DNA of 53,745 nt from Hortaea werneckii (Eukaryota; Ascomycota; Dothideomycetes; Mycosphaerellales; Teratosphaeriaceae), in NCBI GenBank assembly GCA_037044905.1, contig JBAOKB010000049.1, positions 1 through 53,745 on the forward strand. Direction: 5' to 3'. A model generated the notes under the pieces. It saw only the letters and a list, made by a program, of their open reading frames with translations, was not told the origin of the DNA and made no database searches. A program made the translations under genes and the position numbers. Shown one piece after another: positions 42,977 to 53,562 of this stretch; positions within the stretch are counted from its first letter, which is position 1, and each line of letters begins with the position of its first letter.

Positions 42977-45900
42977 ATGGCGAACGTTTGGAGCGACTCT
43001 GGCTTCAGCAACCCCTTTGACACCGACATCACACCTTCCAACACAATCAACGAAGTGCCTCCAATCAGTGCACTACAATCTCCCACTGTTTCGGTGGGAT
43101 CTGCTGCTCGTCAACAGGACGAGCAGCCTGGGAGACGGCTGAGATGCAACACCCGTCAACCTCATCCAGATCCATCCAGATCGAGTGACGTTTGCTCCTC
43201 TGCAGCGAGCATCAGGAGCGCTTCCACCTTGAATCCCGAGGCTGCAGAGTATGTGCCCACCATGACGGCCTCTACTAAGAGGAAGGCCTCGTTTTCAGCG
43301 TCCGCCGGCAGCTCGAAGGGTTCTCCGTACGCTGGCAAGGCTACAATCAAGGCTTCAGGGAGCTCGTTGCACAAGAAGCCTGTATTGATACCCCATGAAG
43401 CCCTTTTTGGCAAGAGCAACTCGGCTGCTCCAGCATTTCAGGACTCCGGTCTCAAGAATTCTCTCTTGAATGGAGGGCTAGAGGAACCGACATTGATCGG
43501 AGACGATCAAAGTGACTCGGACGTCGCCAGTGATGCACCTCAAAACTTTACGACAGGCATCCCGCTGAACAAGTACCCCGGGAATTTGCACGCAGAAGTC
43601 TTAGAGCTAATGTTACCTCACAAAACCGTGCCAAAGTTCTCTGTCATTCTGATAGAGCATGGCGACAACGGAACTCAGGATCCGCGAAGCACTACGCCGT
43701 TTGCCACACGATACCTTCCATTGTGCTCTGCATCAAACCATGGCAAACCTGGCGACAGCTTCAGTATTCCCTTACGCCATCGCCTTAGCATCGAGAAAGC
43801 GAATGACAAGCAGAAGGAGCCGCGCATCTCGTGGCCGGCTGGCATCGTGCCAAAGGAAATTTTTGACATGATCACAGGGAATCTGACGAGAGAAGATGTT
43901 AAGAACATGCGACTTGTCAACAAGGAATTCGAGGGGAAAGTCTCGAGCTCCCTATTCTACAGCTCTGTCGTACCTTTCAATACGGAGCTGTATGACATGA
44001 TCGGCATTGAAGCAAAAAGCAACAGTCGTCAAGCCACGCTCAGAACCACAGACCAATCCGAGTCGGGAAGCAGAGATAAGTTGGAATTAGTGCCACAAGT
44101 CGAGAACCTCGATTCAGGTGGCATTCACTGGCAAAACGCCAAAGAAGATGCGCAGGGTAAGATGTACAAAGGACACGGACTCAAGGTTTTCCAAGGCTTT
44201 GGGCCTCACATCAAGCGCTTTGGTATGAGTTTCGAGGTCACGGAGGAGCAGCTTGCCCAGCCTCCGGTGAAAAACGAGCTCTATCAGGTTGACTCGTACC
44301 ACGGGTCATACGACTGGCCTCAACAATTTTACACACGCTTCGACAACTTAGCCGGGCTGGAACGTACTGCTGACGAAACCTCTCGGATGAAGGCAGCTTT
44401 CAGCCATCTCGGCATGGTGCAGGAGCTTGGTCTTGCAATTGATAGTGGTCTAGGATGGCTGCATGGCCTGGACACGTCTGTACGTGCTCGCCTATTTGAG
44501 CGTCCACCCCCGGTTTTCGGCAAGTCATTGGAAGGCGAGAAGCTCCGCTCGCAAGCTGCAAAAGAGTTCTGGACGGCCATGCGTGAGTCGCATGAGAGCC
44601 AACAGAGGCAAGCTTATCGCCAGAACCCGAAGGAAGTCAGTGTGGCTTACCGTGAGCTTGATGTCACGGCATCAGATCTTGCCGGAATAAAGGGAAGCGT
44701 CTATGCCAACTCGAAGCTGTGGCCTACCCTAGAGAGCCCGCTGTTCTTGGAACGTATAACGGGCGCGAAGCCGAAGAAGCGTCTTGGTGTGCTCTACACT
44801 ACCTCCGTGCAGCCAGAGACGGACCAACATGTCGTAGCTCGTGCACCTATTGTACCGAACGATCTGAAAAAGGAGCAGAAAGAGTGGCTGTTGGAGACTG
44901 AGTGGGCGCAAAGAGCCTTTCTAGAGTCTTACATGCTTTCAGTAACCGACAACGTTCAAGTATTCGAAAAAGTCTCGACACTGACGATCACAAAAGTTTC
45001 GAGCGGTCTTCTGCCGATGCTAGCGAGGGAGGCATTCTGGAATGCCCTGCCTTCGCTTGCCAAGGTCACTCTACATGTCAAAGCCGATTGGCGTTCTGTC
45101 ACCAAGGATGATGCTGGAATGGCATGTGTATGCCCAGAATCACCATCTGGTGCGGTGATCCCGTTTCATGATCTCCTAGTCCAACGCCTCGTCGGACGCC
45201 AGACTATCAAGACACTCGACATCGGGTGGGTGGATTGCGGAGAGCACGCTGAAGGAATCTTTGGGCGTAACAACCATCTCCTTCCAGCACCGATCTCTAA
45301 GCCGGAAAAAATGCTGAAAGTTCTAACCACTGGACTTGTTTTCACGCATTTGGAACACCTTACTCTGAGGAACTGTTGGCTGTCACCACCGGCTCTAAGG
45401 CATCTTGTTAGAAGCCATGCAAAGCACAATCTGACCAAGCTTACGCTCGACTCGGTATCGATCACTGCGGATCCAGGCGGAAGTGCCGCTGCGCAGCATA
45501 ATAATCCAATGTTTGCGGGTCTGGGGGCAATAGCCGGCGGTCAGGGCCATATCCAGCCTCCTCTTCCTGCCCCAGCGCCAAACCCTTTTACAAACACACA
45601 ACCGACCTGGAACCAGAATTTGTTTTTCACAGGGCCAAATCTGCCGCAGGCACAAGGAAATGCACAAACGCAACAGCCGGTGATCGGAGGTCACCAGGGA
45701 AATGCTAACCTCCCGATGATGTTCCAGGCGCAAGCCATTCAAGCAGCTGGCCAGATTCCGGCAACAGCGCCGGCAGGAACATATCAGGTAGCTCACGCAC
45801 TGGATGGACTGAATGGCTACCGTCTAGGCTCCTGGCCGGAGATCCTCGACACTATCTCGCCTGGACCAGGGTTCAGCGACCACCTAGAACCACCGAAGCC

Positions 45901-46318
45901 GTGGGAGGAGCAACCGCCAGCCCGCGAACCCACAGCTCTTACAACCATCGAATTCAAATCGTGCGGCTACGTTGTACTCCCCTCTCTGCTTTCTCTGAAC
46001 CAGTCAGCATTGCAGAGACCGGCCGCGCACCGCTTGCCCCAGGCACGATCCTCCTGGTTCGACCAGCGTGAAGCCGCGCTGACCCCGTCGAAGATGACGA
46101 CGTCTGATTGCTTCTTGGGGCAGATCCTGCCTTATATGCCAGCGCGTGAGCTCGACGCGTTGCAGCTTGTGTGGGGTTTGCGGGAGGGCTGGGAAGATGA
46201 GGAGAAAGCTGAGGAGGCGGAATGGGACGGACATTTGCCGGGGGGTACGGGGAGGTTCTCTGGGGTGATATACAAGGATGCGACGTCGACGGAGGGTAAT
46301 GGGGTCGTAGGGGCGTAA
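42977..46318 (+). CDS. F-box protein, 1113 residues
   Basis: Single exon, start ATG 42977. The first ~280 residues are disordered (Ser/Pro/Ala/Asp-rich). The F-box lies at about 289-335: GIVPKEIFDMITGNLTREDV, then KNMRLVNKEFEGKVSSSLFY. F-box proteins bring substrates to SCF ubiquitin ligases through Skp1. C-terminal to it are about 550 residues with weak Leu-rich-repeat-like segments (VFEKVSTLTITKVSS, LEHLTLRNCWLSPPALRHLV, LTKLTLDSVSI). These are spaced like an irregular LRR substrate-recognition domain. A low-complexity Pro/Asn/Gln/Ala/Gly stretch follows (about 840-960) and a folded C-terminal part to the end. The whole is a common Pezizomycotina 'F-box domain protein' layout. The target is unknown. 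No intron is needed. Confidence 0.85.
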   Translation: MANVWSDSGFSNPFDTDITPSNTINEVPPISALQSPTVSVGSAARQQDEQPGRRLRCNTRQPHPDPSRSSDVCSSAASIRSASTLNPEAAEYVPTMTASTKRKASFSASAGSSKGSPYAGKATIKASGSSLHKKPVLIPHEALFGKSNSAAPAFQDSGLKNSLLNGGLEEPTLIGDDQSDSDVASDAPQNFTTGIPLNKYPGNLHAEVLELMLPHKTVPKFSVILIEHGDNGTQDPRSTTPFATRYLPLCSASNHGKPGDSFSIPLRHRLSIEKANDKQKEPRISWPAGIVPKEIFDMITGNLTREDVKNMRLVNKEFEGKVSSSLFYSSVVPFNTELYDMIGIEAKSNSRQATLRTTDQSESGSRDKLELVPQVENLDSGGIHWQNAKEDAQGKMYKGHGLKVFQGFGPHIKRFGMSFEVTEEQLAQPPVKNELYQVDSYHGSYDWPQQFYTRFDNLAGLERTADETSRMKAAFSHLGMVQELGLAIDSGLGWLHGLDTSVRARLFERPPPVFGKSLEGEKLRSQAAKEFWTAMRESHESQQRQAYRQNPKEVSVAYRELDVTASDLAGIKGSVYANSKLWPTLESPLFLERITGAKPKKRLGVLYTTSVQPETDQHVVARAPIVPNDLKKEQKEWLLETEWAQRAFLESYMLSVTDNVQVFEKVSTLTITKVSSGLLPMLAREAFWNALPSLAKVTLHVKADWRSVTKDDAGMACVCPESPSGAVIPFHDLLVQRLVGRQTIKTLDIGWVDCGEHAEGIFGRNNHLLPAPISKPEKMLKVLTTGLVFTHLEHLTLRNCWLSPPALRHLVRSHAKHNLTKLTLDSVSITADPGGSAAAQHNNPMFAGLGAIAGGQGHIQPPLPAPAPNPFTNTQPTWNQNLFFTGPNLPQAQGNAQTQQPVIGGHQGNANLPMMFQAQAIQAAGQIPATAPAGTYQVAHALDGLNGYRLGSWPEILDTISPGPGFSDHLEPPKPWEEQPPAREPTALTTIEFKSCGYVVLPSLLSLNQSALQRPAAHRLPQARSSWFDQREAALTPSKMTTSDCFLGQILPYMPARELDALQLVWGLREGWEDEEKAEEAEWDGHLPGGTGRFSGVIYKDATSTEGNGVVGA

Positions 46319-47361
46319 GGGGGGTGTTTCAATGTGGAAATTTTGGAGGGTGTCCACTGTGCTGCCCAATCTTTTGCGGGACATTATGAGCGATTTTCGG
46401 GACCAGACGGCGTTTGTGGATTTTTTTTACTATGGGAATGATTTGAGCGAGACTATGATACCACACGGCGCGATGAATGCCTCATTGCTAATAGCAAGGC
46501 GTTGGCTGGCGTTCATCATTGAGTGTAGTTTGCCACTGCCAAAATAGCTTCAGATGATGCCGGTCGAGGGGAAAATTGGAGCTTCAAAGAATGAGAAACA
46601 TTTCAACAATATGCTTCAATACTGGCATCTGACCCATACGAACGATCAAACCGCAAAGTAACACGTCTCGAGGTTTTGAGAAAGAAGCCATACATGATGC
46701 TAGCTGATAAAATGTTTCGAAAGTAAGGCACGCCGCAGAAAAGAATAGCAACAAAAGCAATAACAACGATAAATGTTGGAGCTCCCACTCCCCGTGAATG
46801 CGCCCCTTTTTCCCGCCTCCCCCCTTTCGCTTTTAATTGGGTATCGTAAGTGGCCATGAAATGAGGTAACTCCGCCCAATGCTTGTAAAAATGGCTCGTG
46901 CACATGTCCGTCTTCCGTGACCCTGCTGCTGTGCAGGATCCTCTCTGGCAGGGATTGATGGGGGTTGTGAGGAAAGTCGCGTGCACAGTCAAGGATCGCG
47001 GAAAAGCAGAGCGTTGACGTGGCGAAAGCCGATGAGGGAGGTGGGAGGACTATGGGGTTGATGGTGACAGGGATTTGCTTTAGGTTAGTACTAGCTTGTC
47101 TCAAGATTCTTACCTGCGATTTGGCGTTGGTCAGTTCCTTTCGTGGGGTTTGCGCTGTGCTGGAGGTTAGCTGTTGGTTGACTTTGGTGCGCCAGGTGAT
47201 CCGCGTGTGGCCATGTCAAAGAGTGTGGGAAGAGCCATTCCATAGCAGGCCAGTTGGTCCTTGGGCGGAATTTTGGTAGCACGACCGGCCGATGCAACGG
47301 AGGAAAGACTTGCTCTGGACATCACTAGGACAGCAAGCCTGTGTGATGAGGTGAGGTCCAC
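46319..47361. other. Convergent 3' region with one weak ORF
   Basis: Between the F-box gene (+) and the acidic-protein gene (-). One possible small gene is listed separately at 46603-46857; otherwise I see nothing. Confidence 0.45.
46603..46857 (-). CDS. Possible single-TM small protein
   Basis: 84 codons from ATG 46857 (MATYDTQLKAKGGRR). A basic N-terminus and GVGAPTF are followed by one strong hydrophobic segment (about 28-46, TFIVVIAFVAILFCGVPYF) and a Ser/Arg-containing tail. This is the layout of a small membrane protein. The frame is open further upstream but without an ATG. No family is recognised, and chance is a real alternative in a 1-kb intergenic region. Confidence 0.28.
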   Translation of the reverse strand: MATYDTQLKAKGGRREKGAHSRGVGAPTFIVVIAFVAILFCGVPYFRNILSASIMYGFFLKTSRRVTLRFDRSYGSDASIEAYC

Positions 47362-50154
47362 TCAGTCCGAGCGTGTCTTCTTCGTCTCTGGTTCGTCGTC
47401 ATCGAAATCGATTTCATCGTCGTCATAATCGTCGCGCGATCGCTTGCCGAGAGGTGAGTCGATAGTGGAGGCATTTAGGCCAGCCTCCGAAGCCTTTCGA
47501 GCCTCATGTTGTTCGGTTGTCTCTTCATCAAAGTCTATATCATCGTCAATGTTTGAGAGCCTTTTCTCCTGTGCAGTCTGGATGTGCCCGTTGGCGTGCT
47601 CGTGATCACCGCCATTGGCAAGATGTGAGCCATGTTGAATCTGGCCATCACCTCGAGCAGCTTCATCGTGGTCTTCCGGCTGGTACTCCAAGCTGGCATT
47701 ACTTTCTTGATGCTCTGTCAAGTCGCGAGGAAAGAGATCGTGCTCTCCTTGGTCCTGACTTTGTAGCTTGTCATGGCTTTCAAGCTGAACCTGTTGCACT
47801 GAGCTGTCGTGCTGATCGTTGTTTGCATGAGCTTGATCCTGGCCATTAAGGAAGTCCTCAGAGTCAACGATCTGTTGCTGATCATTGGCGACGGCAGCCT
47901 CAGCTTCCTTTTCTTGCGTGTCTGTTCGCTCTAGAGAGCCACTGGTCAGGTCGCTGTCGTCATCGAAGTCTATCCAGTCATCATACTCACCGTTGGCGGC
48001 GTCACTCTTAAGAGCCTGCTGTTGAGCATTGGCGACCATATGCTCGGTTGCGTTATCTTGTCTGTCGTCTGCTCGCTCTATAGAGCCATTTGTCAGGTCG
48101 CTGTCGTCATCGAAATCAATCCAGTCATCATACTCACCATCAGCGGTGTTACCGTGCGCAGTTTGCGAGCTAGCAGGCGATGCCGCTTTCCCGGCAGCTT
48201 CCTCGACGGCATCCTCAAGAGGGTTCCCGGACTCATTGATTTGAACGCCAGAGGGCTCAGTGCCCGCTGAGATACTAGCCGTGGGCTCTTGGGCCTCATG
48301 TGCGACACCATAATCTGCACCCGGTTGCAAGCCCTGCTGTTCCGCGTCTGAAGCAGGCTGGACACCATGCTCTGGCTGTTCGTTAAACTCAGTAGCCTCC
48401 TGGTAGTACGCAGCCGGGTCATCATAGTGCTCTTCTTGAGTGTCGTCATTTTGACCATCTTGGCCTTCCTCATTGTACTCGTACTCCTCAGCCGGAACTG
48501 TCTCATCCTCTTGGTATTCCTCGGCATATTCGTGTTCTTCGAACGAGTCCGGTGCACCCTCCTGGAGATTTTTCGCGCCGTTGGGAAGTCCGGAGGGGTG
48601 CTCACCGTGGCTGTCTTCGGTGTGCTCTTCGATGGGTGCTTGCTCTTCATAGTAAGCTTGATCTTCTTGATAGTACTCTTCGCCTTCATGCTGTTCATGT
48701 TCATGATTGTCGTACTCGTCATGCTGCTCGTCATATTCTTCATACTGTGGCTGGACAAAAGCGCTCATCCCTTTGCCGCTTGCTGCGGCCTGCTGCAATA
48801 CAGCAAGCTGACTGGTGAATTGCTGGTGTGAGAGCGTCATAGAGAGGGCCGGAGAATCGTCTGTGCCATCGTTCTGGTGCAACTGTAAGTAGACTTCAAG
48901 AACGTCGGTTAGAGAATGCTGATATGCAGCGCGGGAATTCTGTGAAGCGGTTAGTCTCAGCTGAACAATTCTTTGCAAGGAGTCAATACATACCTCTGAG
49001 AGAAGGAGACCCAGGTGGTCGAAAGCAAGGGTCATCTCTTGCTCCTCTGGGATGGTAATACCTAACTTAAGCGCCAGGCGCTGTCTACAATTCCGCATCA
49101 GCTCTGCCAAGCTGAGGTTGGCAAGATTATCATCTTTGAGAAGACCGTCTTGCAGCTTCTTAGATTTGAAAAGTGGCATGCTAGAACCATTGTAGTAGAG
49201 CGTCATGGGATGAAGGCCCGTGTCAGTGGGTGTACCAGGATTGTCCTCGCGGTCGTAAGTAGTTGATGTGGCCGTGGCAGTAGTGTCAAGGGCGAGGGGT
49301 TCTTCTGCGGCACTATCTCCTTCAATTTGACGGGCCTCGGCAGACGGCTGGGCGTAAGCATTTTCATCGGGTACCTCTACAGTTTCGACATTTTCCGGCT
49401 GAGCAGCCAGCGTCTGCTCCTTCTCGCCATCAGCGAAAGAAGCCTGCTCGAAGGTGCCAGTGCTCTGTTCAGGGTAAGCGACGGTCTCTTCTGGTACGGG
49501 CTCCGCGTGAATTACAGAGTCTCCCTGCTCAGCAGCACCCGGCATGACTTCAACGACAGCCTCGGCAGTCGCAACGTCAACTGGTTCTTGCACTGCGACG
49601 CCAGCCTCTCCAGGCTGACGGACGATTTCTTCGTCGACAGTCTCCTGCGAAGCTTGGACGGCTTGTTGCTCTTGCTGAGCTTGTAGCTCTGGCTCGAAGT
49701 CATGCACATTGGGTTCGCCTTGTTGCTCGTCGCCGTACTCTATCTCATCAGTGACATCCTCCACAGCAGTGTCTTCTATCTGCGGTTGCTGGTGGTCCTC
49801 GATGAAATAATCATCGTCGCCATAGTCAATCAGCTCTTCATCTTCCTCTTGAGCTGTTGGCTGCTCCCCCAGGTCTTGGGTATCTTGCATCTCGGCCTCC
49901 TGTTCCTCAAAGTGGAAGCCCTCGCCCTGGACGTCATCGTCCATCATGTCATCTGTTGCGGTCGCGGGACGCGTTTGCTCGCCATCTGTAAGCATCTGCT
50001 CATCGTCTTGCAGCTGAACGCCGCCATCATAGTTACTGTCGTCAAAGTCGATATCGATGTCATCATCTAGGTTACGATTCTGGGGCGATGACATTTCCAT
50101 GTTGTCATCTTGAGGAGGCACAGCAAGCGAAGAGAAGGAGGTGGTCGCTGCCAT
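47362..50154 (-). CDS. Long acidic Gln/Glu-rich protein
   Basis: The whole locus is one open frame (930 codons), but I infer an intron at 48940..48993. It is 54 bp, phase 0, with gtatgt donor, a CTAAC branch-like sequence and cacag acceptor, but no in-frame stop. Splicing gives 912 residues. The protein is mostly disordered and rich in Glu, Gln, Asp, His and Tyr. One ordered helical block lies in the middle (about 310-430: HPMTLYYNGSSMPLFKSKKL, MRNCRQRLALKLGITIPEEQ). Acidic aromatic motifs recur: DDDIDIDFDDSN near the N-terminus, two copies of EYDDWIDFDDDSDLT, then DDDIDFDEE and DDDEIDFDDDEPETKK at the C-terminal end. The C-terminus carries KRSR and KK, a possible nuclear signal. It shares an ~845-bp promoter region with TAF4. 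I do not recognise a named family. Confidence 0.82.
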   Translation of the reverse strand: MAATTSFSSLAVPPQDDNMEMSSPQNRNLDDDIDIDFDDSNYDGGVQLQDDEQMLTDGEQTRPATATDDMMDDDVQGEGFHFEEQEAEMQDTQDLGEQPTAQEEDEELIDYGDDDYFIEDHQQPQIEDTAVEDVTDEIEYGDEQQGEPNVHDFEPELQAQQEQQAVQASQETVDEEIVRQPGEAGVAVQEPVDVATAEAVVEVMPGAAEQGDSVIHAEPVPEETVAYPEQSTGTFEQASFADGEKEQTLAAQPENVETVEVPDENAYAQPSAEARQIEGDSAAEEPLALDTTATATSTTYDREDNPGTPTDTGLHPMTLYYNGSSMPLFKSKKLQDGLLKDDNLANLSLAELMRNCRQRLALKLGITIPEEQEMTLAFDHLGLLLSEVCIDSLQRIVQLRLTASQNSRAAYQHSLTDVLEVYLQLHQNDGTDDSPALSMTLSHQQFTSQLAVLQQAAASGKGMSAFVQPQYEEYDEQHDEYDNHEHEQHEGEEYYQEDQAYYEEQAPIEEHTEDSHGEHPSGLPNGAKNLQEGAPDSFEEHEYAEEYQEDETVPAEEYEYNEEGQDGQNDDTQEEHYDDPAAYYQEATEFNEQPEHGVQPASDAEQQGLQPGADYGVAHEAQEPTASISAGTEPSGVQINESGNPLEDAVEEAAGKAASPASSQTAHGNTADGEYDDWIDFDDDSDLTNGSIERADDRQDNATEHMVANAQQQALKSDAANGEYDDWIDFDDDSDLTSGSLERTDTQEKEAEAAVANDQQQIVDSEDFLNGQDQAHANNDQHDSSVQQVQLESHDKLQSQDQGEHDLFPRDLTEHQESNASLEYQPEDHDEAARGDGQIQHGSHLANGGDHEHANGHIQTAQEKRLSNIDDDIDFDEETTEQHEARKASEAGLNASTIDSPLGKRSRDDYDDDEIDFDDDEPETKKTRSD

Positions 50155-50999
50155 GTCGAGTGGAAGCGCGCACGTGGTCTAGGCCTTTTCAGCGCGTAGT
50201 TCAATGCTCTGGGCGTTGGCAGCGAAAAGAGAAAACTCCCGCGCTGTGTGCTAATGGTCGCAGTCGCGCGTCAGGGTGAGTCACGCCGAGCTTTGAGTCT
50301 TTCACTTCTGTTTGTGAGTCGTGATCTAGATTGGGCTTTGTCGCTTTGTCGCCTTTCACGCGCTGAGTGATGGGTTAAACGAGGGGGTGCTTCTAGGAAG
50401 TTCCGTAATCGTCATCAGGTGCGGACAATTGGATGAGTACCGCGGAGGCGACGGTATGATGGCTTGCCAAAGGAGCGGTCGGATCACAGGCTACGTGTGG
50501 TGGTTGTTGCAGAGATCGGATTGAAATGCTGAAGTGCAGTGAGTGTGAATAGTGGGGAACAAGTGAAGAAGGTGGTAAGGTAAGGTGGGTGTGATCACGA
50601 CTCGCAGCTGTGCGGCCGGATTCGGTAAGTCCCGTGGGTGCGCGCTAGAGAGTGAGAGTGCTTGAGTGCTGACTTCGCGGCGGCGGCTCCACCCGCGCGG
50701 TTGCAGGAGTTGTCCGCAAAATGACGGCCGACAATACCATCCACACATCCGGCCGCCAACAGAGGCTCAATCGACCGCCGCACCACTCTCCAAATCGACA
50801 TCGACACACCGCCGTATATCACTACCCATCCCCGCCATCACTCGCGATTCCGCCCGCAAATTACAAGCCGATTGCGAAGCGTCACATGCCGCAATAACCG
50901 AAGCTTCGCTGGTGAGGGGACCGGCCTCTGGCACTCGACGCTGAGCGCGTCTCCTCAGCGACACCCACACACTCCCTCGACACCTTTCTCCGCGCGAAG
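50155..50999. promoter_or_regulatory. Bidirectional promoter region, acidic protein/TAF4
   Basis: 845 bp between the divergent starts at 50154 (-) and 51000 (+). No gene is seen. The part next to TAF4 is C-rich (CACACACTCCCTCGACACC-like leader). Confidence 0.5.
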
Positions 51000-52934
51000 A
51001 TGTCGTTCAACCAGTCCATGTCTCCCCCGCCGCCGCAGAAACAGCCGCCGCCGCCCTACAATTCCTATCCGAGCGCCGCTTCACCAGCAGGCAGCAGCCA
51101 AGGGTTCGCACCGCCGCCGGCAAAGAGACCACGGCTGTCACCTGATCCGCGGTCGCCGGCACAGCAGAATGGAATGACTCCGCAGTATGCGCCGCCGGTG
51201 GGAGGACCTGGCGCCTACGGCAATCCATATGCGCCTCAGCCCCCAGCCCAGTCCCCGTACGGTAGTCCATCACCCTATGTGGGAAGCCCGCAGTCATCTT
51301 TCAACGCGCCACAGCTTCATCAGCAGAACCGACCGCAATGGTATTCCCAGCCACCCACCCCTTCGAGCCGGCAGATGAGCCCGCAGGCTTCGCAAGCTCA
51401 GACGCCGCAGCGTGTACAGAGTTCGCAAATGATGCCTCCACCTCCGAGGCCTCAGAAGGAAGAGCAAGACCATAGGACACGCATAGATGACATTAACGAC
51501 CCTATGCATGGCAGTGGGGTCAACTTGGCCGATGAGGAGAACTACATGCACAGCTTTCAGACGAATCAGTCGACATCTTTTGGTAGCTCTGCGAACAACA
51601 GCTTCAACCAGCTCACGCAGAGCTTCAACAACGAGAGTCAGCAGCAGTCAGGCGGAGCATTCCAAGGGACGCTGGGAGAGCCGCAATCGCAGGAAGAAAT
51701 TGAGAATCAGGTGAAGCGAAAGCGGGCAGACGCGGCGCGGGCCAAAGCAGAGCAGAACCAACATCCTATGCTGAATCAGTTCCTGCAGACCGGTCCGCTG
51801 AGAACACGCATAGATCGGGTCTGTAATGCGAATGGGGTAACCATGGACGTCAGAGGACTTTATCAAAGACTCCCACAGCCGCCTCAACCACAGTACCGTA
51901 CCAACGTGATGATGAACGAAAAGGAGGGCATAGCTTCTACGTCGATTGACAATAGGCCCGAGTACACTGCAGGCAGGGGCGAGAACTGGGAACAGCTGGC
52001 AAGCCTTTTGTGTTTGGCAACAGGCGAGAGGCTGCGAGGCTTGATGGACGAGTCTTTCGCACTTGCAAGAGCAAGAAGATTTGGTGATCATGGCCGCGTG
52101 CCACCTGAGTTCCTGGACATTGCTGTCGGCCAAGGTGAGAGGCGAGAGGAAGAGGTCAGGCCTGAGAGTGTTACGGGCACGCAGTGGGATAAAGTGCCGG
52201 ACACTGCTAGCTCACCGGTGGCAAATGGCGACCAGCTTCCTAATGGAACGGACAAGCCAAGTACCCCGCAACCCCAGCCAACAATCTCATTTGCGGACAG
52301 CATCACTGCCCGCCTTCGGGAAGTCGAAAAGCGTGATAGGGACGCAGAAGAAGCCCGTATCCGGAAGCGGGAGGCTCGACGAAAGAAGGCTGCTGAAAAT
52401 GCCCAGTCCAGCGAGGAAGCTGCCGCGGCAGCAGCAGCCGAAACACCGGCCCCTGAAGAAAGCTCTGCTCCGCAAGTCAAAGTCAGCAAGAAGGAGCAAG
52501 AGAGGCAGAAGAAAGAGGCAAATAAGCAGGCAGAGGCGAATGTCCACCAGACAACGAATCAGACCGCGGCTCTGATGGCCCTAGGCGGCAGTAAGAAGAT
52601 GAAGAAGTACAGCTGGATGACTGGAGGCGCCTCGGCCATGCCTACTAATCGCTTTGCGCCCTCTAAGCCAGCGAGTACGAACACCTCATCGCCTGGCGCA
52701 ACTTCGCCAGCCGCCGCAGTTAAGACAGAGGGTGGCAGTCCGGCTGCGACGGGAGGGCAGGCTATGAGTCGGGCTGGGAGCCAGCAGCAAGAAACGAAAT
52801 TACCGGAGTGGGGAGATTGGCGAGAGGATGGCACCGAAGGGAGAGGCATTCAGGCGAGGGACTGGGCGCTGGTGCTGGAGAGAGACGGGAAGGAGAAGAA
52901 GGCACTGCAACGCGTGCTCAACAAGTTGTCCTGA
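51000..52934 (+). CDS. TAF4: TFIID subunit TAF4
   Basis: Core subunit of the general transcription factor TFIID; its histone fold pairs with TAF12. Single exon, 644 residues, start MSFNQSMSPPPP. The N-terminal ~230 residues are Pro/Gln/Ser-rich and disordered, with a KRPRLSPDPR nuclear-signal-like stretch. The TAF4 domain follows. The histone-fold part is RPEYTAGRGENWEQLASLLC, LATGERLRGLMDESFALARA and RRFGDHGRVPP. Before it come basic KRKRADAARAKAEQ and NQFLQTGPLRTRIDR. A charged Lys/Arg/Glu/Ala coil then leads to KYSWMTGGASA (W-x-TGG, conserved in fungal TAF4). The final helix IQARDWALVLERDGKEKKAL ends close to the stop. All parts are in family order. Confidence 0.94.
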   Translation: MSFNQSMSPPPPQKQPPPPYNSYPSAASPAGSSQGFAPPPAKRPRLSPDPRSPAQQNGMTPQYAPPVGGPGAYGNPYAPQPPAQSPYGSPSPYVGSPQSSFNAPQLHQQNRPQWYSQPPTPSSRQMSPQASQAQTPQRVQSSQMMPPPPRPQKEEQDHRTRIDDINDPMHGSGVNLADEENYMHSFQTNQSTSFGSSANNSFNQLTQSFNNESQQQSGGAFQGTLGEPQSQEEIENQVKRKRADAARAKAEQNQHPMLNQFLQTGPLRTRIDRVCNANGVTMDVRGLYQRLPQPPQPQYRTNVMMNEKEGIASTSIDNRPEYTAGRGENWEQLASLLCLATGERLRGLMDESFALARARRFGDHGRVPPEFLDIAVGQGERREEEVRPESVTGTQWDKVPDTASSPVANGDQLPNGTDKPSTPQPQPTISFADSITARLREVEKRDRDAEEARIRKREARRKKAAENAQSSEEAAAAAAAETPAPEESSAPQVKVSKKEQERQKKEANKQAEANVHQTTNQTAALMALGGSKKMKKYSWMTGGASAMPTNRFAPSKPASTNTSSPGATSPAAAVKTEGGSPAATGGQAMSRAGSQQQETKLPEWGDWREDGTEGRGIQARDWALVLERDGKEKKALQRVLNKLS

Positions 52935-53562
52935 GAAGACGCCGGATCTTGACGCGCGAAGCTTCTCGCCTGGTCCTGCTGCCGGCGAATGCTGCGTCAG
53001 TGCGTATGCTTAACAATGGTCCGGGACCCGCTCTGGCAAGCCGGCTGTGATAGAGCGTGCAGAGCGGGTCGGTAAGGAAAGGATTTTGGTGATGTGCTTA
53101 TTATTAGCGTTGGCGCAGGCATGGTTCTGATGCAACTAATTTAAAAGGGGTATGGGAGGGAATCGTGAGTTGGGCGGAAACAATGAGCATCGACTCAGCA
53201 AAAAATGGGAGTTTTGCAAGATGACGGCAGCGGCGGCAGCGAGCAGAAGAACAGGTCATAACAAGCAAAAGACTGGATACCTCACGCTGCTCTCAAGTAA
53301 TCCCCAACAATGTACAAACGCTTTCGCGCAATGAGGGTTCTGTTTCTCTTGTACAGATGTGCTAGCCGGGCCTGCGCCAATCGCTTGGGTCTGCCTCGGC
53401 AGAGTCCTAGAGCGGCTGAAATGGCCCCCAAAGCGCCACTGCCCTGGAGTGCAAGGGTTCTGTAGCAAGCTGAGCTGCGTACAAAGTCGTCCACAGGCTC
53501 TATCAGTGCCACGACTTTTCTGCCTGCTGGAAGACTTCACTATTCGAGGAGGTGAAGCTGAT
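52935..53562. other. Intergenic region between TAF4 and the HET gene
   Basis: About 630 bp with no recognisable gene; it holds the TAF4 3' end and the promoter of the gene at 53563. Confidence 0.5.
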
